Positions 24,625-38,549 of a stretch of 64,000 nucleotides of DNA are shown piece after piece. Every line of letters begins with the position of its first letter. Positions within the stretch are counted from its first letter, which is position 1. The position numbers and the translations under genes are program-made. This DNA is from Blasia pusilla (lineage: Eukaryota > Marchantiophyta > Marchantiopsida > Blasiales): contig CM114271.1 of assembly GCA_050084515.1 (NCBI GenBank), positions 60,140,001 through 60,204,000 on the forward strand. The letters are read 5' to 3'. The notes beneath the pieces are model-generated. The model had not been told where the DNA came from, searched no databases, and was given only the letters and a program-made list of their open reading frames with translations.

Positions 24625-27600
24625 TTGTCCCTGATCAGTTTTAGAGTAAGATTTTAGATTTCTTGGAAATTGACTTTGTTCTAATATTGAGAAACTAGTA
24701 TACTCGTAATTATCAAAAGATCATCGTATATCCGCGAGTCTATTCCCAATGACCTCCCATTATAAACGGACGGAAAACTAACTTAATCTAATATTTTTTA
24801 ACTTCTATTTTAAGAAGGACTTTTTCGAAAATCATTTTCTTCGTATTTTGATAATGAACCTCTTTTCAACTTTGAATGATTTCCTTCATTAATGGAAGGA
24901 ACCGAGCTGTGTAAAGATGGAAATGGGACGTAGAGCTACCCACATAGGATTCTCTAACACACAACTTTTCCTGTAATTAAATTGCCCGCGTTCCAGGTCC
25001 TTTCATGAACATACTAGTAATAGAAAATTTATGTCAATATGCTACGATTTTTTAGATTGATTTCTTTTCTCTTGCACATGCATGCTGGCAATCTTGTAGT
25101 TGCTTTAATATTCCCTATCCTGCACCCAAGTCAAGCTAAAAAAAAATAGTTTCCAAAATGGAAATGCAAGGGTTAGTGGTTGAGAATTTCCCATAGGCCG
25201 AGTAAAGAGTTTGCGACCCCACGAGTTTGAGGACATACAAGCTAAAATGGATGTAGGGTTTCTTTGAGGTACAAGTGGGACCACTACATCCACAATCCAA
25301 AAAAAATTGAGCATGTTATCATTGGGAAAGAATGTGGAGGTTATAAACATGTATGCTTAATATGATTATGAAAATTATTATCAGAAAATAGGGTGTTCAT
25401 TTAGATAAGGAAAATCCTATGAAGAAAACAAGATAACATGATGAAAGATCACATTGGAGCAAATATCATGAAGGGTAAGACTCATTGAACTAGATGTAAT
25501 TCGTGAATTGACATGCCATCAATGCCTAGCATACATGTGTCTACAAACCAATATCTATCTTGGTGCAACAAAGTATCTTCCATGAGGATACCACACATTG
25601 ATGGACTTCAAAAGATAACCATTGGATGATCTTGATATGCAAGGCATCATGATATTATGTCAATTGGATGATACGAGAGGATAGGGTGTGTCGGGGTGAG
25701 ATTCTATGCGAAGGATCTAGTATCAAGTTTTAAGTCGTGTCTGAACACCCCTAACTATCACGATCCTCATAACCAAATGCCCGCCAACGCGAAACATCAT
25801 AACTCTAGTGGGCTCACACTAGGATGGAAATATGTTGGAGTCTCACGAGTGAGTTACAAACCTTGATGATTGTGACCCGAATGAACATGATCGAACACTA
25901 GGTAGAACTTGAGAAGAGCTCAAGTTCCAGAAGACTACAAAGAGACTACAGCCTAGGTTTAAAGTTGACTAAGCATTTGGGGGTTATCCACGTTTGAGGT
26001 AAAAAATGCTAGAAAAAAAATACTTTTAGGATGAATAACTTAGCCTTGGAAATGTTTTGAGAACCCTAAGTCTTGCAATATGTGCCAAACTATCCAAATG
26101 ACAATTTGGGTTGAGGGCCATACTGAGCGGCCCAAGAGGAATTCCTTGATAAAGAGAATGGGTGGATTTCTCTAGAACTATATGAGAGGGAAAGGTTGTT
26201 AAGAACATGAACGCTACTTTGGGAACCGTATGGATGAACCAAGGGCACATGATAGATTAAGATGTTGGCAACGGAGTTTTGACTCCAAGCCACAATTATG
26301 GATGCCCACCTTGGATCTGAATCTGAGGGCTCAAACATTGAGTTTCAGATTGAGATTTTTTCAAAGTCGATTGGGCAATTCAAACTACCGAGTGCACTAG
26401 TACCATTTTATCTTGCTAGACTATGAAAGAAGTCTATTCCAAGTCTAGCAGACTAAGGCTAATAATCCCATAGTCCATGATAGACTTAGAACTTAATCAT
26501 TCAAGCGACATAAGTCTATCTTAAGGGCTTTTCCCTCTAAAATATTTTTAGGGTCATGAGATGTTTATTTTCAAGAATCTACGGTGAAGATTGCATAGAC
26601 CAGGGAATGATCCTTGATCCTTCCACATCGCAAAAATTGGGGTGCATAATCAACAAGAACGATCTGTGCTCTGTCAAAATACAATAGATGATAACAAATT
26701 TCTTGCCATTTATGATCACCAGCTATTTCTATGTCTTCTCAGATAGCTCGGCTAAACTGCCAAAGTCGTCAATGGGATTCAAAACACTCGTTACTCAAGT
26801 CAATGTTCTTTCTTCTTACGTCAACATTAGGAAATTTTTGAAATTTTAACTTTTCTTTGTTTGAACCATGGCAGTTTTTTTATCATCGATATTGGAAGCT
26901 CAAAATTATAGAGCCAAATCTGCTTACCTTTTGTTCACAACCTCAAGACTTCCATCATCCCAATGGCCTTTTTAAAAAAATATATACTACCTTGAGAATT
27001 ACGTCTCGGGAGTTCAATCGGTGAGTCCCACTTCTTTGTCCTATTGCAACATCCTTGCTTGACAGGTCCATCAAGAAATTGAAGATTTAGCAAAATTCTT
27101 TGCTCGGGAAAAGAAAACGCAACTTAAGATTTTGCAAATTTTAATCTCTTCACTACCTCTTCTCACTTGTCCTAATTTCTTCTCGTCCTATTGGCTCTAA
27201 ATCACCTTGCCCTGTCCGTCTCAAATTGGATCTTCGTTACTAGCAAGAAATATGTCATAATACATACATTGGCTGAAGTGTGGTTGATACAATGCACTTT
27301 TCTTTCATTTAATTCCAAAGGCTCCAGTTGCGGAGATGTTTCTAATGGCACCAGAAGCACATCACTGCATGATGAGCAAATTGGAACTCATTTCTTGGCG
27401 AGCTACTTGAATAAAATATTCTATCCGTATATTGTCGCGATACAAATACTTATGGATTGGCTAATGAAGATCTCTCTTACGCATACCTTCGCTTGTCAAT
27501 ATATCTTGCCAAAATTCACAAGTTTTTGTCAATTATTTTACGGTTTACTGTGGATATAGTTTGCAATAATCGCTAATGATAGTAACAACAATTGATCTTG

Positions 27601-29540
27601 GGATGAGAGTTCGTTGAATGTGGCCATCTCTACTTCATTATCTTTGACCCTTCCTTGTAGTAAGGAACATGATTTCATGTCTTAATCTTGTCCCACAAAA
27701 TCTAAATCACATGAAACCTTTGTGATCTAGAATCTTTCATTAAGATTCTCATCCTTTTTGGTCCCTAATGGATGGTTTGACCCTACATATTTTGATGTGA
27801 TCTCTTCCAAATGCCTTCCACAATCTTCAAGTGAGGGAGACTCATTGAGGGGTGTAATAACCAAGCCTCTAATTTCATACTTGAGTTGCTCATCAAGTTT
27901 TCCATCCTTTCTAATCCTTGGTTGCTTCTTCCCTATGGTCTTACCAAGAAACTTCTTAAATTATAACAATCCTTAAATTTTATATTTAACTTCTTAGTGT
28001 ATAAAAACTTTTGAAATGGATCTAGACTAGCTGGAGTGGTGGGCAATGTACGCTTTTTCATGATCTCACGTTTAGGTAATCATGAAAGTTCATCATATTC
28101 TCACTTATCACTTTGTTTTTGTTTTTGTTAGCACATTGTAGTATAAGCCTTCCCTGTGAATTGTTTTGCGTACATTCTTCTTGATCATTTGACGTTTCCT
28201 TGATGAAGAAACATCATCAAGAGGAATAGCGGGAAAGGCATTGCCCTGCAGTGACTCTCTATAGATGCCTTCAATATCCTTCTTTCTCTTTAGCTTATGG
28301 CATTCTCCAGGTACTTCAAGAGGCCCACCACCACAATTTCCATCGATTGAATAACCTTTACAATGTCTTTCAGAAAAAGTGCATGATTCGTTGGCTCCTT
28401 CCAAGACTCATCCAAGGTGTTTACTTTCGCTCTCTTGAAACAAGGGTAGAATCTGCCACTTCCATAATGGTACACCCTTTCCCTACCATAGGGAAAACAT
28501 TGCTTTGAGGCAATTTCAAATATGATTGACCCTTTCATATTCCACAAGCACCAAGCTAGATTTTTGCCATACGTTATTGTTTCACCTTAGGACCATCACC
28601 CGGTTCATCATTTTCTCTAACTTTCGTGCTTATTACATCTAGCCTATTAAAAAATCCACCGAATCCACCCTATATAAATCATAGAGAAAGGCACAAATTG
28701 GCAGAAAAAATTTTATAACACCTACAAATCCTTTCTCAAAGAAAAGGAAGAATGCCAATTCCAATGCCCACAACATTAGATCACGCAATATTTTATTTCT
28801 AAGTCTGATCAAGAGAACGCTTCAGAAATTCAACCGATTGATGTGCCCGACTCACCAGATGGAAAAAATAAAGGAGCATATGAATAGAGGTTGACGCAAT
28901 GCAAGGTGAGGTGCAAGTTCATGACAATGGTAGCCTTGTCGAACGTCTATGAGCTGCATTTCTTGGTGCGTCACCAGCTGGCTCCAAAATGTACTCGAAA
29001 CGCACCAAGAAACGCATGGCATGCCGAAACTCCCTACTCCCGGTGCAATCCTTTACGGTTCTGAGCTCCCTGCCTTCACTACCCTCGAACTTGCAACACC
29101 CGCTCAGTAGCTCCCCCCAACACAAATCAACACCAAAATGGACCCCAAAGCCTACCTTGTCTCATACGCCTTGTCACGATACACCATGTGCCACCTCGTC
29201 GTCCACTCCCTAGCCCCGTTACTCTCCAAAGAACACAACCATTGTGCGGCCTCTGCGATGACGGATGGAGAAGAGAATAATTAATACATACGTGCATAGG
29301 ACACGTGGATAATCTAGATGGCCAAGGAAAAAAAAAAAAGGGGAACTATTAGAGGTTGTAATGAGGGTGGGAGGGGGGCAAATTTTAATTTTCCCACCCA
29401 TTTTCCATGTGCCCTATGCCACAACACGTACAATGGTCTCCTCATCCTATTCAAGCTTGAGCATAAATCGTAACATGCATATCATATCAACGTGTCTAAA
29501 CCACCAAGAACTTATGTGGAAAACAATCGTATGGGACAAG
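24625..29540. other. long AT-rich region, nothing firmly recognised
   Basis: Almost 5 kb of AT-rich sequence. Frames at 27,191-27,559 (plus) and 28,108-28,547 (minus) have no recognisable domain; the latter could be a very decayed gag region (charged, KRKKD-containing), but I cannot support it. A small GC-richer patch lies at 28,900-29,220. Confidence 0.35.
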
Positions 29541-29544
29541 ACAA

Positions 29545-31170
29545 TCCTAAAGTCCTCATCCTCCTTAGCTTCTTGATCCACCATTTTCTCCACCACCCCA
29601 AAAATCATGCAAAATTTCCCATGTGAGCGCCCTAACCCCATGAACACATGGAAAAAGAAAAAAAAGTGCAAATGTTCTCTCACACATGGAATTAAAAACC
29701 GTAAACCCTAATTAAGGTTTTTGATTTTGGGTATTAGCATGGGAGATTCAATGGCAGATCTGAACCGTTGAAGATGTGGAGGAATATATTCGAAAGGCTT
29801 GGACACATATTCATCAACATCCAATGGTGGAAATAAAATTCATCACCATGTTACCATAAAATTGATACAACGCCTTGGAACGAGACTACTCAAAGACCTC
29901 ATCCTCCTTCTCATTCCATCATTTTCTCCCCTCTTCCTCAACCATGAGTCCTTAAATCATGAGACTTTTCCGTGGAGAGCAACCCAACCCCAAGAACACA
30001 GGAAAAAAGAAAAAAGTGCAAATGTCCACTCACATATGGAATTACAAACCGGAAACCTTAATTAAGGTTTTCTATTTTTGGTATTAGCATGGGAAATTCA
30101 ATGGCAGATCTGAACCGTTGAAGATGTGGAGAAATGTATTGAAAAGACTTGACCAAAGTTTCATCAAAATCCAATGGTGGAAATAAATTCATCACCATGT
30201 TATCATGAAAATGACACAATGCCTTGGGAGGAGACTAGTCAAAGTCCTCGTCCTCCTTCTTGATCCATCATTTTCTCCCCTCCTCCTCAACCATGGGTCC
30301 TAAATCATGAGATTTTTCTCTGGGGGGTAACCCAAACTCAAGAATACAGGGCAAGAGAAAAAAATGCAAATGTCCACTCACACATGGAATTAAAAACCGT
30401 AAACCCTAATTAAGGTTTTTGATTTTTTGTATTAGCATGGAAAATTAAATGGCAGATCTGAACCGTTGAAGATGTGGAAGAACTTATTATCAAGGCTTGA
30501 ACAAAGTTTCATCAACATCCAATGGTGGAAATAAAATTCATTACCATATTATCATGAAAATGATACAACGCCTTGGAACAAGACTAGTTAAAGTCCTCAT
30601 CCTCCTTCTCGATCCATCATTTTCTCCCCTCCTCCTCAACCATGAGTCCTAAAATCATGAGACTTTTCCCTAGGGGGAAACCCAACCCCAAGAATACAGG
30701 GCAAGAGAAAAAAGTACAAATGACCACTGACACATGGAATTAAAAACGGTAAACCCTAATTAAGGTTTTTGATATTAGTATGGGAGATTCAATGGCAGAT
30801 CTGAACCGTTGAAGATGTGGAGAAACTTATTGGCAAGGCTAGGCCAAATATTCAACAACATCCAATGGTGGAAAGAAAAGTTATCACCATGTTACCATGA
30901 AAATAATACAATGCCTTGGAACAAGAGTGCTTAGAGTCCTCGTACTCTTTCTTGATCCATCATTTTCTCCCTTCCTCCTTATCGTTGAAATTATGGGGGG
31001 ATTTAATCACAAGGCTTGTGGCAAGTTTCACCACCATCTAATGGTTGTAAGAAATGTTAAAAGCATGTTAACATGAAAATGCACAAGAGTCAAAATATTC
31101 ATACTCAATGTCATCTTCCTCTTTCGGAACACCTTTCCACCCCACTTAACATGGTCCAAAAAGAGGTGAT
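29545..31170 (+). repeat. tandem array of about 345-bp units
   Basis: The anchor word 'accgttgaagatgtgg' occurs at about 29,764, 30,114, 30,462 and 30,805, giving periods of 350, 348 and 343 bases. Units share 'ccaatggtggaaa', 'gatccatcattttctccc' and a palindromic 'aaccctaattaaggttt' block containing the plant telo-box AAACCCTAA in most units. The last unit continues into a divergent tail (30,960-31,170) that is also present at 57,240-57,465. No coding frame runs through the array. Confidence 0.85.
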
Positions 31171-31667
31171 TTCATTGCTTGACCTATAATTGTTCAAGTG
31201 ATTGAAGAGGCATGTAGTCTGAACTTAACTAAAAAAATGAATACCGAATCATGTCAAGAAATTTTGGGTCTTCGTGTTCCATACTCTCATGTTTCTTCCT
31301 CCCTCCACCTCCACTCATGATCCCTCCCCCCTTATTGCCCCATTTGCCCCTCGATTTACCCTTGCCTTGCCTTCCATCATGAACTATAAAGTATGGTTCG
31401 CATCTCTTGCAATTCATGTCCATAGACATGTCGTGGCTTATCCGTCCATGCCAATGATCTTTCATTTCTCACTTTTCCTTCCATGCTTCCAAATCTTCTC
31501 TTTTCACTTTTGAGCTAATTTCATTCTATGGTGAGGTTAAGTCTTGACTTTCTTAGTATAAGATTTTTTTTTAATTGTTATATGAGAGAATCCATGGATT
31601 AGTGAGGATTACAATCCTATGTGTTTTTTTCTTATCTTAATATATTTTAATGTGATCTCAATACTAA

Positions 31668-31955
31668 TTGGGTTATGTTCTAGTGGTTGGCAGTAGAAAT
31701 ATCATAGCTAGCTTGTATCCATGAGAAGCGTATAAAGGCACTATGCCATTATTTGAGATCAACATCCTACCAAAATAAGTGTATCTTAATGAAAATAGAA
31801 AGTATGAAAATATTAGGTTATATTCTAGTGGTTAGTAGTAGAAATATCATGGCTAGCTTGTATCCATGAGAAGCATATAAAGGTAGTATGCGATTATTTG
31901 AGACCAACCTCCTACCAAAATTAGTGTGTCTTAATGAGAATAGAAAGAAAGAAAA
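31668..31955 (+). repeat. 145-bp tandem duplication
   Basis: 31,670-31,815 and 31,815-31,955 are two similar copies, both containing 'ttctagtggtt', 'gctagcttgtatccatgagaag' and 'aatagaaag'. The 'tctagtggttagtag' word resembles a pol III A-box, so a SINE-like origin is possible but weak. Confidence 0.75.
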
Positions 31956-31959
31956 TATA

Positions 31960-32795
31960 GAAAGAAAAAAATAACCAATAGTAATAATCTCAAAAGAGTC
32001 TAATCCTCCTAGAAAAAATATGTTATAGATTCGAAAATCACTCTAAATTATGAGAAATAAGAAGATTAAACCACGACTTGGACTCACAAGTTTTGTGAGT
32101 TTTTGCAACTATTTAACTAAAGCTTTATGCGCACTTTACAAGTGGTTTGTGAGGATTTTCTAAGTAGTTTGCAAGCATTTTATGAGTAAGAAAAAATGCA
32201 CAAACTCACAACATCTTGCAACCCACTTGCAAAATTGCAAAAATATTACTATTACGTGTGTGTGTCTTTTACTACTATTTTGCATTGTTTGCAAGTTAAA
32301 TGCAAGTCAAAATCTCTTCTCTGCAAGTGTCTTATTCCAAATCTTATGATTGCTTTGTGAAGCAATTGCTAGCTCTTTGCAGCTTTAAGGACTTGCAAAA
32401 TCACACAAATTGTAGTAGTGTATGCTATTACAAGAAAGTACATGTATATTCATAACATCAAAAATTTCTTATTTCTATGAGTATATTAGACTAGGATGAA
32501 AGCAAAGATTTCCTATCCCCAACCATGGAAAACTTTAAGGACATGGTAATGAGAATTGGATATCTTTTCCCCTTCCCCAAACAAGGAAGAGCACTAGAAG
32601 GAACATCTATTTTCACACAAAAATGAAAAAATATGGATTATGAATTCTAAAATAAAAAGGGGTTCAAAACTTCCAAAGTGACACCGTGGATGACCACAGA
32701 GGATTAAAATTCTTTTGATGGGTGTATTGGAAGGACATATAAACTATTTTAAGTAAAGACCATGCTTCAAAATGATGAAATTTGCTATGTAAGAG
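31960..32795. other. AT-rich spacer, nothing recognised
   Basis: No coding signal; repeated 'ttgcaa/acttgcaa' words near 32,100-32,400 are scattered rather than periodic. Confidence 0.4.
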
Positions 32796-32799
32796 GATA

Positions 32800-33880
32800 A
32801 CTTGCGAGTCTCATACCATTTTTCTCGAGATTTTTCTGTTCCTTTTATGCTTATGATACGTCTATTATCTATTTTCACCATGCTACTTCCGGAGAATATA
32901 GTATTTACCAATCAGCTTATAGCACACATCAAGGTGATCCTATGGATGGCCCGCTCTTTGCCATTGCATAATTTTGTGCGCTTTGAGCATCATCCCAAGC
33001 ATTTCGATCTTGTCTCTTCCCTTCTATTGTTGACGATACCCATTTTGAAATGGTTCTTGCTTACATCCATTTTGTGGAGCAACTCTCTATCTTAAACCTA
33101 AAAGTCCAACCTAGTAAATATTGGATATGGTTTCCTAGCTTCATGCCTATCCTCAAAATTCACCCATGTCCACCTATTCATGATTTCACCATCTATATCT
33201 AATGGGTTTGGGTTCTCGAGGTCCCAATTGGCTTCATTGACTATACCTCCAAGTTCTTGGATAAGGCCGGTCCTTTTGAAAGATGTAAAATGACTTCATT
33301 TGATCTCTCATTAGGGGATTCCCAAGTGCTTTATTGGATTCTCACCGGATGTTTTCTTTGATGTTCCTCCTATCTTATTTGTATTTATTCTCCCTTCAAA
33401 GTTCTTACATCGATAGTCCTCTTTTGACACTTCTACCAATGCAACTTTCGTTCAACTTTTTGGTCCAAATATATTTGAGGGAGATCATGGTATATTGGCT
33501 TCAGAGCAAGCTATTTTGCATATTTCTTTTGGAGGTGTGGGGCTTGCCTTCAAAATCTAATTTATTCCAACACTTTTTTTCTTTTAGATAGGCTTGGGTT
33601 GCCCCAATTATGACTTCAAGTTTTCTTCAAGGAGAAGCACCTCTCTTGTTGGAACACATCTCCCCACTTAGAGGAGAGGGATCTATTATTCCAACAATAA
33701 CTAAGATTTGCTCGAGCTCTTCTTCCTCTCGCTACACAAGCAATTCTACACCCTTTCAGTCGATTGGTTACAAAAGAACTTGATCGTCTTGGACTTCCTC
33801 ATCCTTCTTTACTACGTGCATTGAATTGTGTATGAGAGGAGCCTATTAATGTAAAGCGTATCCATATTCTTTGATTTGTA
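32800..33880 (+). pseudogene. non-LTR-type reverse transcriptase pseudogene
   Basis: Reading across frames on the plus strand gives the polymerase core of a reverse transcriptase: 'YSTHQGDPMDGPLFAIA' (about 32,915-32,970; the QGDP..GPLFA box), then 'VDDTHFEMV' (about 33,035) in place of the catalytic DD-containing loop, then 'LNLKVQPSKYWIW', 'LEVPIGFIDYTSKFLDKAGPF' and 'DSQVLYWILTGCF'. The order matches the plant/algal family whose C-terminus is at 7,990-8,848. Several stops and frameshifts break it. The DNA is AT-rich, suggesting long decay. Confidence 0.6.
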
Positions 33881-33889
33881 GTAATGAAT

Positions 33890-36235
33890 TACGACACAGG
33901 CTTGTAGGGCTCGACCCGAACCCGAAGGGCCCAAAGCACGGAGTACCGAGCGGCCCCGAAGGCTCGAATGATGTAATTAGAGAGGAGGTAGCATTAGTGG
34001 CTTCTACTAGATGCATCGCGAGCCGAGATGCATCTCAGCTCGCATCTTGGTTGTCACACCATCATGCATAAGTTTTCATATTGATTCATCAAGCCGAAGT
34101 GATTAAGGGTCGCTTACCCTATAGTCCACTAACGTTTAACGTTGTTATTAATTTTCTATTTCCTCTATTCAAATTTATTTTAAAAACAACATAAATATTG
34201 AAAATTTAAAAATAGTAATAGAAAAATTTGTAGGAACAAAATGATTTAAATAATACTTTTTGAATTTTCATAAATACCGAAAACGGTTACTAGTCGCCTC
34301 AAGCACTTATATTCAAATTTATTTACATCCATGAAAGAGTAGACTTTGGTTAGGAACATCTGAACTCGTAGCGGACATAAGAACCGTCAGTGGTCGGATT
34401 GCGCTACTTTTCTTCCTTGATTCCGATCGCGGAGTTTACAATAGTGGCCCACGCATCGGGGACCAGTTTCAAGAGCGGGTGGCCCTCTTTAGGAACGACT
34501 GCGACACAAGTCGCCCGGGATACTCCACGGGTGAGGTGCCCCTTGGCCCTGACTGACCGTCCACGTCGATGGGCATTGGGCAGCAACATAAAAGGCTTCT
34601 AGAAAGGGCACGAGGTAGTCACGTACGGCCATGCCAGCAGTGCCCCAGTAGCGAATCCAACGACCATCGGACAACCGTCCCCCTGCCCTGTCTGTCCAGG
34701 TTACAGACCGAAAAGTCTAGTCAGCAGACTCAGCACTTCAAGTAGCACCAACCAATCACACTCCCTCTATCCAAGCTCCGCGTAGTTTTTTAACCCGGAA
34801 CCGGTACCTTACCGGTATGCAGAGGTTCAGACGGTAATTTTCGGAGTTTATTGAAACCCGACCCGTTCTTTCACATTAATTACAAAGAAAGCCCGCAATT
34901 TCAGTCCGTTTTTAACGGGAGTTTCAAAAGTTAGCGGTAATTTCTTACGATTTCATTTCAACCGACCGGTTCTCCCCACGCCAAGTACTTACTACGCACA
35001 GCGAGGAACACCAGTGACCAGACGGAGACCGTCTTAATCATCAGACATCCTATATTTAGTCCTGTTTAGCACTTTACAAGCCAACTAGCGGCGCTATCGA
35101 TAGTGGATATACTACAGGGAAAGGAATAATCCGCTATAAGGAGATACTGTTATTAGCGCTAAACTTGAAAGGACATGTATGTACATGTCAGTCGCAAGTA
35201 ACAAATAGAGAGGCGAGTTTGAATCGTTTCTGGTTTTTTCTCTCCTGCATACAAACTGTCTAAACGCAGTTCCTCGACGCGCTGTCCTGGAAAGAGTCGT
35301 CGGTGCTACCGCGGTTTCTTCCGTGGGCGTCGTGGATTACATGATGTCGGGCTTTGACATACGGAGAAGGAGAGGAGCGATTGCGATCTCGATGACCAGA
35401 AGTGGCGCATCATGGGGCGCAACACTGGTGGAGTTTCTGCGTCGTTTTCCAGATGAACAACACCCGAACTTGAAGCAGCACTCCGCGCAATGACGACGCG
35501 TAATTGCAACTTGGGGCCCCGTGACGCCGGGATAATTTTCTTTTTCGATTTTGTTAAGTTTCTTTTCGTTTCGGCGACTGGACATACTTTTACTTTGACG
35601 AAAATAAAGGATTCTTTTCTCGATATTGATCGCCGGCAATCCGACGCGAATCTTCATGCGATCATTTCACGAGGCGGAAGACCCTTGTGAGAGGCGTAGT
35701 GTCCTCTTCACAGAATTTATTGGAGAAAAGAAATGACTCAATAAGGAAAATTCTTCTTCCTCGATGTAAGAAATGAGGTCGGTGAGCCGAGTGATTTCTT
35801 TTCTTTAATTTTAGCAGAATTTTATGTCAGTTACTTAATTAAAACTTTGTTTCTACGATAAGATTTTTTTTTTATTTGCATGTATGAATGAATTCAAGGA
35901 ATTTTTTTAAAATAGGAGGACCACCAAACGTAATCAAAGACATATGAGTTGGAAGTATATTAACTACAAACCAAAGAAGATATAACATTTGAACATTCAA
36001 AAAACTAAGGGTGAACAAATAGAGGAAACAATGATTTGCAACTATCACGTTGTTTGTGCTAGAGTGAAGGGTACCCACAAGGCAACTTATCTAGAGAAGT
36101 TGGGCATCATCGTAGAGATTGTCCTCTACGTCACCTAGCTTCATCCTGAAGCACTCTCAACCTTGAGCATTGCAAAAGAAAAACTTAGAGTGAGTCCCAA
36201 AGACTCAACCGGCTGTGGGTCCCATATGTAATACG
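33890..36235. other. mixed region, no gene recognised
   Basis: 33,890-34,070 and 34,370-35,700 are GC-richer, the rest AT-rich. Short overlapping frames on both strands (for example 35,306-35,690) have no domain that I know. No RNA gene or array seen. Confidence 0.4.
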
Positions 36236-36239
36236 TTGA

Positions 36240-36610
36240 TCGGGTCAAGTCTCCACAAGTGCGTAGCATCTTCGTAGGAAGCCTCTTCCCCAAACCTTGA
36301 CCCATCTCCCCAATTCGCTCGGCTAAACCAAAGTGCTTCACTTAATTCCTTTAGGCGTGTCCCTTAGCTTAAACCTGAAATACGACCAAACACGCATCAC
36401 GGTTAGTTCTTGGTTCAAAGGCTTGAGCATTTAGAGAGGGAGAGTGTCCCCTCCCGTAGGTACGTATGGGGTTCTCCGAGGGAACCCACCTTTTCCATTG
36501 TTCCCCTCGGGCCCTTGATTCTGGCCCTCAACTCAAACATGGTTAGCAATCCATAGACTAGCATTTGACTAGTTATCCATCAAGATGGCTTAGCGGAGGC
36601 TTCTTGCAGT
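36240..36610 (-). repeat. copy of the 2.9-3.25 kb retroelement fragment
   Basis: Matches 2,930-3,255 base by base over long stretches ('ttagttc', 'gcatcacggtt', 'ttgactagttatccatca', 'atggctt'). It stops exactly where an LTR beginning TGTCACGAC starts at 36,611, so the LTR appears to have inserted into or recombined with this older element. Confidence 0.65.
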
Positions 36611-37329
<719 letters not shown>

Positions 37330-37330
<1 letters not shown>

Positions 37331-38525
37331 AGTTTCAATGGGGGAGCTCGCTGTTGTTGCAGGTTGGTGACCGTATTCCCCGTTTAGTGGCTCATGGGAG
37401 TGCTCACTGAAGCAAGGGCGACTTTGGTTGTGCTTTGCGGTTGCCAATTTTTCGCGTGGGAGAATGGCGCACGGAAGCGCTGCCCAAATTTTGAAAAGGA
37501 TTGAGTATGGGGGCGGGTTGTCCCATGTTGTGCTCTCGGGAGTATTGTGTAGCTCGCTGGTTTTGTGTTTACAGGTTTGAAGTTATTGTTGGGAGAAATC
37601 AACGCGGAAGTGCTGCCAAATTTTACGTAGGAGAAGAGACGGTGGGCTGCACGATAGTCCCCATCAGTTTTTATTGGAAGGAAGAATGAAGAAACCAATT
37701 TGACAAGGTCATATATCAAGAAGCTATGCACGCTTTTGAAGAAAAGGTGCACAATTTTGAGTTTGGAGCACAAAGTTGTGGTTGATTTAGCAAGCTGCCA
37801 CAGCCACCGTGCGAGTGTGTGAGTGAAACTTCCAATTTTCTTGGGTAACTCCTTGAGTGAGGGGTAGAAAAGTAAAAAACTTTTTATGTTGAGTGGATAG
37901 GACAAGTAAAAATATACTGGGGAATAGAAGATCAGTGAAAAATAAATTTGGAGGGAGTTGACCCATCAATTGTGGAGTTAGTGGAATTTTTTTAGCAGAG
38001 ATCCAAATTTTAAGGGGGCAAGTTTAGAAGGTGGACCCGTGTGTTACGGGGGTTATTTGAGTAAAAGAGTTGGCCAACGTTGGCGACCATCAAGTGCACA
38101 AGCATTATCAGTGCAATTTGTGGTCCAACAAGTCATGAGGCCCGCACACAGTGGTAGCTGCGACTGTGATTTCCGCGTTCACCGTATGGTTGGAACTTGG
38201 GCCGAGGTGGATGAGAGAGATGGTGAAGGACGGCGCTGCACTACTCCCTCCGGTTTGCCTACTTTCAAGCCGTAGTCGCGTAGACACGAGGAGAGCCACC
38301 CCGCTTTATCCGCTTGACCTGGCTGGCTGTCCAATTTGCCACGAGTGTGTAACATGCCCTTACGTGGTCCAACCATTCCCCTGCTCGCGCGGCGTGAACA
38401 CCCGCCACCAACTGCCGGTCCCTTTCCCAGTCCGTCGAACCCCGACTCCCATGCCTTTGGCTGCCGCAACTTGGCCTTCTTTCCCGGTTGCCGCCGTAAC
38501 TGGCCTGCACCGACGGACTCCACAA
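37330..38525. other. sequence between LTR and copia relic
   Basis: 37,330-38,040 contains a diverged internal repeat ('gcgcacggaagcgctgccc' versus 'aacgcggaagtgctgccaa'). 38,040-38,525 is GC-rich. A long minus-strand open frame here is fused to the copia reverse transcriptase and has no coding meaning after the junction at about 38,525. Confidence 0.4.
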
Positions 38526-38549
38526 GGTCGGTCATCTCGAATTGTTGGA

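Noticed and set aside
37384-37905. 173-codon minus-strand open frame
   Set aside because: No recognisable domain, lies next to LTR sequence with internal repeats, and lacks support from splicing or family similarity.
38179-38525. Extension of the copia reverse transcriptase frame
   Set aside because: After 'FEMTDL' the sequence loses all similarity to the family and composition jumps, so the open frame is read-through past a truncation junction.
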